This document shows, piece after piece, positions 26,749 to 34,874 of a stretch of 48,288 nucleotides of DNA. Source of the stretch: Clostridiales bacterium (GTDB lineage: Bacteria > Bacillota > Clostridia > Lachnospirales > Lachnospiraceae); the NCBI GenBank assembly GCA_022778745.1, contig JALFSR010000038.1, positions 1 through 48,288 of the forward strand, written 5' to 3'. Numbering within the stretch: position 1 is the stretch's first letter; each line of letters starts with the position of its first letter. Made by a program: the position numbers and the translations under genes. The notes beneath the pieces are model-generated. The model saw only the letters and a program-made list of their open reading frames with translations. It was not told the origin of the DNA and searched no databases.

Positions 26749-26808
26749 CTAAAAACGGCAAGCCCAATCTGCTGCATCCACAGCAGAACATCACTGCCAT
26801 CCTCCTCT

Positions 26809-27414
26809 CTACAAAATCGCCATATTTTTTAATGCAGCTTTTAACAGCTGTTCTACACTTAATTCGTTCGCATTTTTTACTTTTGACAGTGCCTTTAGTG
26901 CTTCCGTGTTAGAATAGCCAAGTGCTGTCAATGCAAGCACAGCTTCCTGCTTCTGATTTTCAGGCACTCTATTAACCGTATGTGACACTTGCCCTTGTTC
27001 CAATGCCTCTTCTAATGTAATTCGATCCTTTAATTCTAAGATAATTTTCTGTGCCGTCTTTGCTCCAATTCCTGGTGCCCGTGAAATCGCCTTCGCATCT
27101 CCTGCAAGTACAGCAAACCGAAAATCATTTGGGGAAATCACAGATAAAATGCCAAGTGCAGCCTTTGGTCCAACACCATTTACTCCTAATAATTGCTTAA
27201 ATAAATTCAAGTCATCTCGGCTTAAAAACCCAAACAGGCTCATCGCATCTTCCCGCACATACAAATAAGTATATAATTTCATCTCTGTTCCAATCGGAGG
27301 AAGACTTGACAACACCGCTCCCGGCACACGAATATTAAATCCAACCATTCCCGACTCTAATACAACAATGTCTCCTAAAATCTCTGCAAGTTCTCCTCTA
27401 ATATATGAAATCAT
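26809..27414 (-). CDS. ruvA: Holliday junction-binding protein RuvA
   Basis: 201 residues: an OB fold from MISYIRGELAEI, tandem helix-hairpin-helix motifs (LLGVNGVGPKAALGIL and RAPGIGAKTAQKIILEL) and a C-terminal domain III (QKQEAVLALTALGYSNTEALKAL) that contacts RuvB. A tetramer clamps Holliday junctions and loads RuvB rings. It is first in a ruvAB operon driven from 27555-27583, with a leader of about 130 bases. Confidence 0.96.
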   Translation of the reverse strand: MISYIRGELAEILGDIVVLESGMVGFNIRVPGAVLSSLPPIGTEMKLYTYLYVREDAMSLFGFLSRDDLNLFKQLLGVNGVGPKAALGILSVISPNDFRFAVLAGDAKAISRAPGIGAKTAQKIILELKDRITLEEALEQGQVSHTVNRVPENQKQEAVLALTALGYSNTEALKALSKVKNANELSVEQLLKAALKNMAIL

Positions 27415-27554
27415 AATCTCGCTGTCAAAACTAGTACAATCAAACTGCCTGTGATACTAAATTACATTCATTCTGCGTAAAGCCTGATTGTCTATTTTGA
27501 CATACCCCTTTCATCTCTATTATGTAGAAGCGATTCACCGCCACATCTATTTTT

Positions 27555-27583
27555 ATCATAGCACAATAAAAAATAATTAGCAA
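27555..27583 (-). promoter_or_regulatory. Sigma-A-type promoter for ruvAB
   Basis: TTGCTA (27578-27583) and TATGAT (27555-27560) on the minus strand with a 17-base spacer. A partial LexA-like dyad (27591-27602) stands just upstream. Confidence 0.7.
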
Positions 27584-27621
27584 GCAAAAAGCACATATGT
27601 TCTATATTTTATTTGTACACT

Positions 27622-27651
27622 AAAAAACCGCATATTATATGCGGTTTTTTT
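27622..27651 (-). terminator. Intrinsic terminator after rpsA
   Basis: AAAAAACCGCATA/TATGCGGTTTTTT is a near-perfect hairpin with T runs in both directions, 30 bases past the rpsA stop. Confidence 0.9.
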
Positions 27652-27680
27652 GATTATTGTTGAAAGGATACTCTATTAAT

Positions 27681-28775
27681 TTATTGTTCTTCTTCAGCTG
27701 CAGGTGCTTCTTCCTGTGGAGCGTCATTTAAAATTGCCTTAATACTGAGGCTGATCTTCTTAGCTTCGCCATCGAAGTCAACCACTTTTGCTGTTACTTC
27801 CTGACCGATTGATAATACGTCTGCTGGCTTATCAACATGTTCTTTTGCGATCTGAGATACGTGAAGTAATGCGTCTACACCTGCTTCTAATTCTACAAAT
27901 GCACCAAAGTCTGTCATTCTTGCAACCTTACCTGTTACAATTCTGCCAACTGCATACTTCTCAGCAGCAGTTGCCCAAGGATTCTTTTCTGGGAACTTCA
28001 TGCTTAATGCAATCTTCTTTCCATCGATGTCCTTTACTAATACAGATACTACATCACCAGACTTGAAGAGCTTTCTTGGGTTATCAACTCTTCCCCAGCT
28101 CATCTCAGAAATATGAAGCAGACCATCTGCACCGCCTAAATCAATGAATGCACCAAAATCAGTTACATTCTTTACTGTGCCTTCTACTGTCTGTCCTACT
28201 TCTAATCTTGCAAATAATTCTTCTCTTTCTTTCTGCTTCTTAGCAACGATTAACTGCTTGCAGTCACCGATAATTCTGCGTCTCTTAGGATTAAATTCGA
28301 TAATAACGAATTCTACTTCCTGACCTGCATATTTGTCTAAATTCTTTTCATAAACATCGGATACAAGACTTGCTGGAATAAATACTCTTGTATCATCCAC
28401 AACAACGCTTAATCCACCTGTCAGTACCTGAGCAACAGCTGCCTTTAATACTGTCTTATTTTCAAATGCTTCCTCAAGGACTTTGCTTCCTTTTTCCATC
28501 TGCAAACGCTTATAGGAAAGCTGTACCTGTCCTTCCCCATCATTTACTTTTAATACTTTTGCTTCCATCTCGTCACCCTCCTGTACTAACTCTCTTAAGT
28601 CAGCGTTAGGATTATTTGTGTATTCATTACGGCTAATGATTCCATCTGCTTTGTAACCTATATTTAAGACGATTTCGTCCTCTTTCACAGAAATAACCTT
28701 ACCAGTTACGACTTCTCCTGTACTGATTGTTTTTAGTGTACCTTCCAACATTTGGTCAAAACTTAACTCTGACAT
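27681..28775 (-). CDS. rpsA: Four-repeat S1-domain protein, ribosomal protein S1 homologue
   Basis: 364 residues with four S1 repeats (about 17-87, 103-168, 189-257, 273-343). The third and fourth carry VTDFGAFIDLGGADGLLHISEMSWG and MTDFGAFVELEAGVDALLHVSQI in their core strands. An acidic tail (APQEEAPAAEEEQ) ends it. The protein binds mRNA on the ribosome. Firmicute S1 homologues are shorter than the six-repeat E. coli protein. The ATG lies 13 bases inside the upstream ispH gene. In many Clostridia the two are fused into one polypeptide, so this arrangement is an unfused counterpart. Confidence 0.93.
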   Translation of the reverse strand: MSELSFDQMLEGTLKTISTGEVVTGKVISVKEDEIVLNIGYKADGIISRNEYTNNPNADLRELVQEGDEMEAKVLKVNDGEGQVQLSYKRLQMEKGSKVLEEAFENKTVLKAAVAQVLTGGLSVVVDDTRVFIPASLVSDVYEKNLDKYAGQEVEFVIIEFNPKRRRIIGDCKQLIVAKKQKEREELFARLEVGQTVEGTVKNVTDFGAFIDLGGADGLLHISEMSWGRVDNPRKLFKSGDVVSVLVKDIDGKKIALSMKFPEKNPWATAAEKYAVGRIVTGKVARMTDFGAFVELEAGVDALLHVSQIAKEHVDKPADVLSIGQEVTAKVVDFDGEAKKISLSIKAILNDAPQEEAPAAEEEQ

Positions 28776-29611
28776 TTGGTTTGAACCTCCTCAATAATTT
28801 TATTCGGGGTTGAAGCCCCTGCTGTAATACCAACTTTCTTCAAGGATTCCCCCCATGACAGGTCCAAATCCTCCACCGTTTGAATGTAGCAGGTATTATA
28901 ACATTCTTTCTTGCATATTTCAAACAGCTTCTGGGTGTTGGAGCTATGTTTTCCTCCAATAACAATCATCCCATCTACTTGACCCGCAATTTGCTTCGCT
29001 TCAACTTGTCGTTCATGCGTGGCATTGCAAATCGTGTTCAAAACACTTATATCATAACCCTTTTTTGAAAATTTTTCAACAAAATATTGAAATTTCTTGT
29101 AATTAAATGTCGTTTGTGATACAATACATATTTTTTCTTTTTCAAAAAAGGGTAATTGATTAAAATCTTCATCCGTTTCTACTGCAAATGCTTCTGAATT
29201 ACTCCATCCAATGATTCCTTGAACTTCCGGATGCTTTGCATTGCCAATAATAACAATGCGATATCCCTCTTTGCTCTTCTCATCTACAATGCGATGGATT
29301 TTTTTGACAAATGGACAGGTGACATCTACTACTTTGATTCCTAGGCGTTCCAACAGTTCATAAATACTGCGGCTCACTCCATGAGAACGAATGATAACAA
29401 TTCCTTTTTCCAGACTTTTCAGTCCTTCTTCGCTGTCAATGACCTGTACGCCTCTTTCTTCCAGATCACGTACGACTTCTTCGTTATGGATAATCGGACC
29501 GAACGTATAAATTTGTTCGTCACTGTGATTTGCGACTTCCTCATAAACCCGATCTACTGCCCGCTTTACTCCAAAACAAAAACCGGCACTTTTGGCAACA
29601 ATTACTTCCAT
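28763..29611 (-). CDS. ispH: 4-hydroxy-3-methylbut-2-enyl diphosphate reductase
   Basis: 282 residues. The three cysteines that hold the [4Fe-4S] cluster are C12 (AGFCFGVKRA), C99 (DVTCPFVKKIH) and C195 (NTICNATHERQ). IRSHGVS, NAKHPEV and GGKHSSNT are also conserved. It performs the last MEP-pathway step, giving IPP and DMAPP. The start codon overlaps the cmk stop as TAATG, and its end overlaps rpsA, so cmk-ispH-rpsA is a tightly coupled cluster. Confidence 0.96.
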   Translation of the reverse strand: MEVIVAKSAGFCFGVKRAVDRVYEEVANHSDEQIYTFGPIIHNEEVVRDLEERGVQVIDSEEGLKSLEKGIVIIRSHGVSRSIYELLERLGIKVVDVTCPFVKKIHRIVDEKSKEGYRIVIIGNAKHPEVQGIIGWSNSEAFAVETDEDFNQLPFFEKEKICIVSQTTFNYKKFQYFVEKFSKKGYDISVLNTICNATHERQVEAKQIAGQVDGMIVIGGKHSSNTQKLFEICKKECYNTCYIQTVEDLDLSWGESLKKVGITAGASTPNKIIEEVQTKCQS

Positions 29612-30282
29612 TATTTTGCCCTCTTTTCCTCAACAAGATCAATGACAATTTCAATAACTTCCTTAATATCAAGTTTTGATGTGTTAATCTCAATCGCATC
29701 GTCTGCTTTTTTTAATGGGGCAATCTTACGCTTCATATCACGTAAATCTCTCGCTATAATATCAGCTTCAATTTCCTTTATATCTGTATCAATGCCTTTT
29801 TTCATTAATTCCAGATGGCGGCGCTGTGCACGGACGCTTGTATCCGCTGTTAAATAAATTTTTAAATCTGCATTTGGAAGTACACATGTACCAATGTCAC
29901 GTCCGTCCATCAGCACATCTCCCTTCTTTGCCATATCTCGCTGTAATTCTAATAATTTTTCTCTGACAACGGAATATGCGGATACTTTTGAAGCCAGCTC
30001 TCCAACCAATTCATTACGAATATAGTCATTGACATTATCACCATTTAATAATACTTGCTGTTCTCCATCCTGGTATTCAATCGTAACCGTAATATTCTGA
30101 CAGGCTTTTGAGACAGCCTGTTCGTCCTCTACGTCGATCTTATTTCGCCACATATACAGTCCCATCGCACGATACATTGCTCCTGTATCCACATAAATGA
30201 ATGACAGCCGCTGTGCAATTTTTTTTGCTATCGTACTCTTTCCTGCTCCTGCTGGTCCATCAATTGCAATATTAAATCCCAT
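29611..30282 (-). CDS. cmk: Cytidylate kinase
   Basis: 223 residues. P-loop GPAGAGKSTIAKK (about 9-21), YVDTGAMYRA, and MDGRDIGTCVLPNADLKIYLTA identify CMP/dCMP kinase. RARDL-type lid residues are present in IIARDLRDMKR. The product CDP feeds RNA, DNA and phospholipid synthesis. The SD GGGAGGAAGAT precedes ATG 30282. It follows the flavoprotein gene by 18 bases. Confidence 0.95.
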   Translation of the reverse strand: MGFNIAIDGPAGAGKSTIAKKIAQRLSFIYVDTGAMYRAMGLYMWRNKIDVEDEQAVSKACQNITVTIEYQDGEQQVLLNGDNVNDYIRNELVGELASKVSAYSVVREKLLELQRDMAKKGDVLMDGRDIGTCVLPNADLKIYLTADTSVRAQRRHLELMKKGIDTDIKEIEADIIARDLRDMKRKIAPLKKADDAIEINTSKLDIKEVIEIVIDLVEEKRAK

Positions 30283-30300
30283 ATCTTCCTCCCAGATGTA

Positions 30301-31563
30301 TTAATCTGTATTTCCGTCTTGCCCGATACTATTCCCGGCAGCATAACCAGTTGACCAGGCAATCTGAAGATTGTATCCTCCCGTCAGAGCATCTAAATCC
30401 AATACTTCTCCGGCAAAATAGAGTCCATCTACCAACTTCGATTCCATCGTCGCTGGATTAATCTGCTTCGTATGAACACCGCCCTGCGTGATGATAGCTT
30501 CATTATAATCTCTAACCCCAGTCAAGGTCAATGATAATTTCTTTGTTACAGAAATTATTTTCTGACGTTCCTCTCTTGAGATCTCATTGACAGGTTTTTC
30601 TGGAGTAATTCCTGTCAATGCAATTATTACAGGAATTAATTTAGAAGGATATAATCCTCCAAGGGCATTCTTAAACTGTTTATTTTTTGCAGCGTCAAAA
30701 TCTCTCAAAATTCTCGCATCTAATTGTTCTGCCGATAATGCTGGCTTTAAATCAATCGTCATTGTTAACGACTGTGTGCTTATTTTTTTTCCTATTATAC
30801 TGCTTGCGCTCAATACAGCTGGACCGCTGACTCCAAAATGCGTAAACAGCATCTCTCCAAACTCTTGGTACAGCTTTTTCTTGCCCAAACTAATCGTTAC
30901 CTCAACATTACGAAGGGATAATCCCTGCAGCTGCTTGACCCACTCTTCTTTTGCGGTAAGAGGCACAAGTGCTGGTCTTAATTCTGTCACTTGATGTCCG
31001 CTCTCCTTTGCAAATCGGAAACCATCTCCTGTTGAACCTGTAGAAGGATACGAAATTCCTCCCGTTGCAACAATAACTGCATCAGCATCGTATTTCTTTT
31101 GATTTACCAAACAAATCCCCTTACAAACTGACCTATTATCCAAGCCAGAAGAAATCAACAGCCCTTTTACTTCTTTTTTCAAATGAATGACAACACCAAG
31201 GCGTTCCAATTCTCTTTGTAATGCAGCAATCACATCGGATGATTTATCTGACACAGGAAATACCCGATTTCCTCGTTCTATCTTCAATCGGCATCCACAC
31301 CGTTCCAAAAGTGTCATAAGATCCTCATTTGTAAATCCATAAAAAGCACTGTAAAGAAACTTCCGATTCGTAACTACCTGGCTGAGTACTGTTTCCATAT
31401 CGGAGGCATTCGTTACATTGCAGCGACCTTTTCCTGTAATATAAATCTTTTTTCCAAGTTTTTCATTCTTTTCAAATAAATCCACATGACAGCCATTTTT
31501 TGCGGCTGCAATTGCCGCCATCATCCCTGCGGCTCCACCGCCAATCACGACTATTTTCTTCAT
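30301..31563 (-). CDS. HI0933/YhiN-BaiN family NAD(P)/FAD-dependent oxidoreductase
   Basis: 420 residues. A dinucleotide-binding start IVVIGGGAAGMMAAIAAAKNG (broken by no gaps) is followed by KKIYITGKGRCNVTNA, the family hallmark. VIVATGGISYPSTGSTGDG and the C-terminal GEVLDLDALTGGYNLQIAWSTG complete FAD binding. BaiN of Clostridium scindens, in this family, has been linked to bile-acid conversion, but most members have no proven substrate and no bai gene is near. It is first in a unit with cmk, ispH and rpsA, behind the promoter at 31585-31613. Confidence 0.88.
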   Translation of the reverse strand: MKKIVVIGGGAAGMMAAIAAAKNGCHVDLFEKNEKLGKKIYITGKGRCNVTNASDMETVLSQVVTNRKFLYSAFYGFTNEDLMTLLERCGCRLKIERGNRVFPVSDKSSDVIAALQRELERLGVVIHLKKEVKGLLISSGLDNRSVCKGICLVNQKKYDADAVIVATGGISYPSTGSTGDGFRFAKESGHQVTELRPALVPLTAKEEWVKQLQGLSLRNVEVTISLGKKKLYQEFGEMLFTHFGVSGPAVLSASSIIGKKISTQSLTMTIDLKPALSAEQLDARILRDFDAAKNKQFKNALGGLYPSKLIPVIIALTGITPEKPVNEISREERQKIISVTKKLSLTLTGVRDYNEAIITQGGVHTKQINPATMESKLVDGLYFAGEVLDLDALTGGYNLQIAWSTGYAAGNSIGQDGNTD

Positions 31564-31584
31564 AATTTCATTGCTCCCTTTTGC

Positions 31585-31613
31585 ATTTTATCATAGAAAA
31601 TGCTTATTGTAAA
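31585..31613 (-). promoter_or_regulatory. Sigma-A-type promoter for the flavoprotein-cmk-ispH-rpsA unit
   Basis: TTTACA (31608-31613) and TAAAAT (31585-31590) on the minus strand with a 17-base spacer. The -35 box touches the stem of the preceding nhaC hairpin. Confidence 0.75.
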
Positions 31614-31634
31614 GTGGATTACAAATATCCACTT
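31612..31634 (-). terminator. Hairpin after nhaC
   Basis: AAGTGGAT (31612-31619) pairs with ATCCACTT (31627-31634), ten bases past the nhaC stop; only a short T stretch follows (TTTAC). It is probably a modest terminator. Confidence 0.55.
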
Positions 31635-31643
31635 GACATATTT

Positions 31644-32927
31644 TCAATGATTTTTCTTAATCATAATATAAATCAGTCCGCTGGCTCCCATTAAAATTGG
31701 ATAAAAACAATATGGAATAATCTGAAATGGCGTAAGTCCTGTCAAACTTGCAGCAGACAAGAGCTGCGCTCCATATGGAATCAGACCTTGACATACAGAA
31801 GAAAACATATCCAATAATGATGCAGAGCGTCTTGGAGAAATATCAAATTCATCACAAATTTCTTTTGCAATAGGACCTGCCATAACGATCGCCACTGTAT
31901 TATTTGCCGTACAAATATCTACTAAAGCGGCAAGCAATGCAATGCCAAGCTCCCCACCTTTTTTACCGTTAATACGTTTTTTTATAAAATTCAAAATAAA
32001 TTGAATTCCTCCAAATTTTTTCACAAGTGAAACAATACATGCTACAATAATAGAAATTACAGTAATATCGTACATTGACTGTACACCATCTCCTACTACT
32101 TTAAACATATCTCCTGATAAAATCATACCAGTCGCCACACCAACGATCAGTGAAAGTACCGTTCCCGCAATCAGCACAATAAAAACATTTACTCCTGCCA
32201 ATGCACCAACTAATACAACGAGATATGGTATTACCTGCCAAACATTGTATGTTAACTGACTCGTTAACTCATAGTCTCCATTTCTTGTCAAAACGAGGAA
32301 AATAATAAATGTAATAATCGCAGCAGGAAGTACAATTTTAAAGTTTTCACGAAACTTATCTTTCATCTCACAGCCTTGTGTCTTTACTGCTGCAATCGTT
32401 GTATCAGAGATCATAGATAAATTATCTCCAAACATCGCACCACACATAACTGCACCAATACAGATGGCAAGTGCAAATCCTGTTTCCTGACTAATTCCGA
32501 CTGCAATTGGAGCAAGTGCTGCGATCGTTCCCATAGATGTTCCCATGGAAATCGAAACAAAACATCCAATAATAAATAATCCTGCTACTGCAAACTTTGA
32601 CGGCAGTATGGACAGTCCTAAATAAACTGCACTGTTAGCTCCTCCAGCAGCACTGACAGCTCCTGAAAAAGCTCCTGCTACAAGAAAAATCAAGCACATT
32701 GTAATAATATTTTCTTCTCCTGCTCCTTCTGCAATGATTTTTATTTTATCTGAGAATGTTAATTCTCTATTCTGTAAAAATGCAACAAGAAGTGCAATTA
32801 AAAACCCAACGATCGCTGGAACTGCATAAAAGTCTCCTGTTATAAATCCAGATCCTAAAAATATAACAAGAAACACTGCAATTGGAAGCAGTGCAATCGC
32901 TCTCCCCTTTTTTTCGATTTCATTCAT
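31644..32927 (-). CDS. nhaC: NhaC-family Na+/H+ antiporter
   Basis: 427 residues with roughly ten to twelve hydrophobic segments. SISMGTSMGTIAALAPIAVGI and GAMFGDNLSMISDTTIAA are the conserved NhaC core, and DICTANNTVAIVMAGPIAKEI a second half-site. It would exchange Na+ (or link Na+ to an organic solute) for protons. The neighbouring operon encodes a Na+-extruding decarboxylase, so both act on the Na+ gradient, but a terminator pair and a promoter separate them. The SD AAGGAG lies 32 bases before the ATG, with a hairpin between. Confidence 0.85.
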   Translation of the reverse strand: MNEIEKKGRAIALLPIAVFLVIFLGSGFITGDFYAVPAIVGFLIALLVAFLQNRELTFSDKIKIIAEGAGEENIITMCLIFLVAGAFSGAVSAAGGANSAVYLGLSILPSKFAVAGLFIIGCFVSISMGTSMGTIAALAPIAVGISQETGFALAICIGAVMCGAMFGDNLSMISDTTIAAVKTQGCEMKDKFRENFKIVLPAAIITFIIFLVLTRNGDYELTSQLTYNVWQVIPYLVVLVGALAGVNVFIVLIAGTVLSLIVGVATGMILSGDMFKVVGDGVQSMYDITVISIIVACIVSLVKKFGGIQFILNFIKKRINGKKGGELGIALLAALVDICTANNTVAIVMAGPIAKEICDEFDISPRRSASLLDMFSSVCQGLIPYGAQLLSAASLTGLTPFQIIPYCFYPILMGASGLIYIMIKKNH

Positions 32928-32999
32928 AAATTAATTACTGCAACAAATAACTGCAGCATCTCCTTTCTTTAGTTTTTGTCTCTCAGACTCTTTTTTTAT

Positions 33000-33029
33000 A
33001 GTATAACAGAAAAATGTTGTTATTTCCAA
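33000..33029 (-). promoter_or_regulatory. Sigma-A-type promoter for nhaC
   Basis: TTGGAA (33024-33029) and TATACT (33000-33005) on the minus strand with an 18-base spacer; the leader is about 65 bases. Confidence 0.65.
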
Positions 33030-33095
33030 TGGAATTTATATCATATATGCAATATCCCTACCTCGTTAGATAAGGCATAATACCAATTTTATTTA

Positions 33096-33190
33096 CTTAC
33101 ATGATGCTGGGGTCAAAAACTTTTGACCTCATGATGCTTACGGATTTTTCTGCGTTTCACGCTCTCAAAATCCTAAAAACATTTTCACTT
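33096..33190 (+). repeat. Dispersed intergenic repeat, copy 2 (forward orientation)
   Basis: A GGGGTCAAA...TTTTGACCTCA hairpin (about 33109-33131) is followed by TTACGGATT, then CTCTCAAAATCCTAAAAACATT. Order and content match the reverse complement of 16745-16875, with scattered changes. It looks like a diverged or truncated member of the same family. Confidence 0.6.
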
Positions 33191-33211
33191 GGTTCGTGCG
33201 CAAACAAAAAT

Positions 33212-33288
33212 ATTCCAGGTATAGAAAACTCCCTATACCTGGAAATTTTATTTATATGTAAGACAAGCGGACATTTAAAGTCCGCTTG
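33212..33288 (-). terminator. Tandem terminator hairpins after the decarboxylase operon
   Basis: Two hairpins lie in series: CAAGCGGAC/GTCCGCTTG (33264-33288), then TTCCAGGTATAG/CTATACCTGGAA (33212-33245), the second followed on the minus strand by TATTTTTGTTTG. Together they should end the operon transcript. Confidence 0.8.
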
Positions 33289-33314
33289 CTGCAATAAAGC
33301 TTTATCACTTATTT

Positions 33315-34727
33315 TTATACTGGATATGCCTTGCTGTCTGTATCTGCTACATTTGCATCTACCTTTGTCTGTTGTGCCTCACGATATTTGAAAAACTCTG
33401 TCGCTACCTGTGGGAACAATGCGTAGGATAGTACATCTTCATCCTGCTGACGATACTGTGCCATCTCAGAAGCAATCTTATCTAACTCTGGAGGAATTAA
33501 ATCAGCTGGACGGCATGTAATTGGCTTTTCATCACCAATTGCCTTCTTCTGTACTTCTTTGTTAAATGGTTTTACTGTCTGACCATACTCTCCTCTTAAT
33601 AATGCACGGGATTCCTTTGTGATCATCTTGTAACGCTCACCCATTACAACATTTAATACAGCCTGTGTACCAACGATCTGAGAAGATGGTGTTACAAGTG
33701 GTGGTTCACCAAAATCTTTTCTTACACGTGGAATTTCTTCCAATACGTCGTAATACTTATCTTCTGCATGCTGTTCCTTTAACTGAGATACAAGGTTACT
33801 TAACATACCACCTGGCACTTGATATAACAATGTTTTAATATTAACACCCATTACCTTTGGATTTAATAAACCTGTCTTTAATGCATCTTCCTGAATTGGA
33901 CGGAAATAATCTGCGATCTCAGCAAGTAAATTTTGATCCAAACCTGTGTCATATGGTGTTCCCCTAAATGATTCTACCATAACTTCTGTCGCTGGCTGGC
34001 TTGTACCCATAGAGAATGGAGAAATCGCAGTATCAATTACATCTGCACCAGCTTCTACCGACTTCATATAAGTCATAGCAGCTACACCAGATGTATAATG
34101 TGTATGAATCTGAATTGGAATTGATACGCTTTCCTTTAATGCACCAACTAACTCAGTTGCCTTTACTGGTACTAATAAACCTGCCATATCTTTGATACAG
34201 ATAGAATCTGCACCCATATCTTCAATTCTCTTTGCGATGTCTTTCCAATACTCCAATGTATACGCATCGCCAAGTGTATAACTCAGAGCGATCTGAGAAT
34301 GACCTTTTTCTTTCTTTGCAGCACGAACTGCAGTCTCTAAGTTACGAATATCATTTAAACAGTCGAAAATACGAATGATATCAATACCATTTGCAATTGA
34401 TTTCTGTACAAAGTATTCTACAACATCATCTGCATAATGACGATATCCAAGAATATTTTGTCCACGGAACAACATCTGCAGCTTTGTATTTTTAAATCCA
34501 TCTCTTAACTTACGAAGTCTTTCCCATGGATCTTCTTTTAAGAATCGAAGTGATGCATCAAATGTAGCACCGCCCCAACATTCTACAGAATGATATCCAA
34601 CCTTATCCATCTTCTCAATAATTGGAAGCATTTGCTCGGTTCTCATTCTTGTAGCAATCAGAGACTGATGGGCATCACGTAAAACGGTTTCGGTAATCTT
34701 TACCGGTTTCTTTTCTACCTTTGCCAT
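33315..34727 (-). CDS. oadA: Oxaloacetate decarboxylase alpha-type carboxyltransferase (5S/PycB-like)
   Basis: 470 residues. RDAHQSLIATRMRT (17-30) and ECWGGATFDASLRFL mark the DRE-TIM-like barrel; SICIKDMAGLL holds the metal/carboxybiotin lysine and IQIHTHYTSG the metal histidines. The PycB-like C-terminal half is present, but there is no biotin domain: the chain ends at SKAYPV. The biotin carrier is a separate gene of the operon. The reaction moves CO2 between oxaloacetate/pyruvate and biotin. ATG 34727 follows AGGAGGTATATA. It is last of five genes. Confidence 0.92.
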   Translation of the reverse strand: MAKVEKKPVKITETVLRDAHQSLIATRMRTEQMLPIIEKMDKVGYHSVECWGGATFDASLRFLKEDPWERLRKLRDGFKNTKLQMLFRGQNILGYRHYADDVVEYFVQKSIANGIDIIRIFDCLNDIRNLETAVRAAKKEKGHSQIALSYTLGDAYTLEYWKDIAKRIEDMGADSICIKDMAGLLVPVKATELVGALKESVSIPIQIHTHYTSGVAAMTYMKSVEAGADVIDTAISPFSMGTSQPATEVMVESFRGTPYDTGLDQNLLAEIADYFRPIQEDALKTGLLNPKVMGVNIKTLLYQVPGGMLSNLVSQLKEQHAEDKYYDVLEEIPRVRKDFGEPPLVTPSSQIVGTQAVLNVVMGERYKMITKESRALLRGEYGQTVKPFNKEVQKKAIGDEKPITCRPADLIPPELDKIASEMAQYRQQDEDVLSYALFPQVATEFFKYREAQQTKVDANVADTDSKAYPV

Positions 34728-34874
34728 TATATACCTCCTGCGCCGCAATTTCTGCGACATAGTCTATTTCAATTAAATTTGTGTACCACAAAACAAAACA
34801 TAGTGTTTTGCTAGTCCGCATACACCGACAAACGGAAATGTTATAATTTCCGTCTGCCTTATGCGTAAATAAAA

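Larger units (their letters stand above)
32928..33314. other. Intergenic region between nhaC and the decarboxylase operon
   Basis: This 387-base gap has no gene. From the left it holds a hairpin between SD and ATG (32938-32956), the nhaC promoter (33000-33029), a second copy of the dispersed repeat (33096-33190) and two terminator-like hairpins of the upstream operon (33212-33288). Confidence 0.65.

Noticed and set aside
26714..26791. 25-codon Cys-rich peptide gene between ruvA and ruvB
   Set aside because: It has a good SD, but the frame overlaps ruvB and the stretch is better explained as a structured spacer. It is kept only as an alternative in the findings.
30301..31563. Bile-acid enzyme BaiN
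   Set aside because: The family matches, but no bai gene is near. The neighbours are cmk, ispH and rpsA, so a bile-acid role cannot be claimed.
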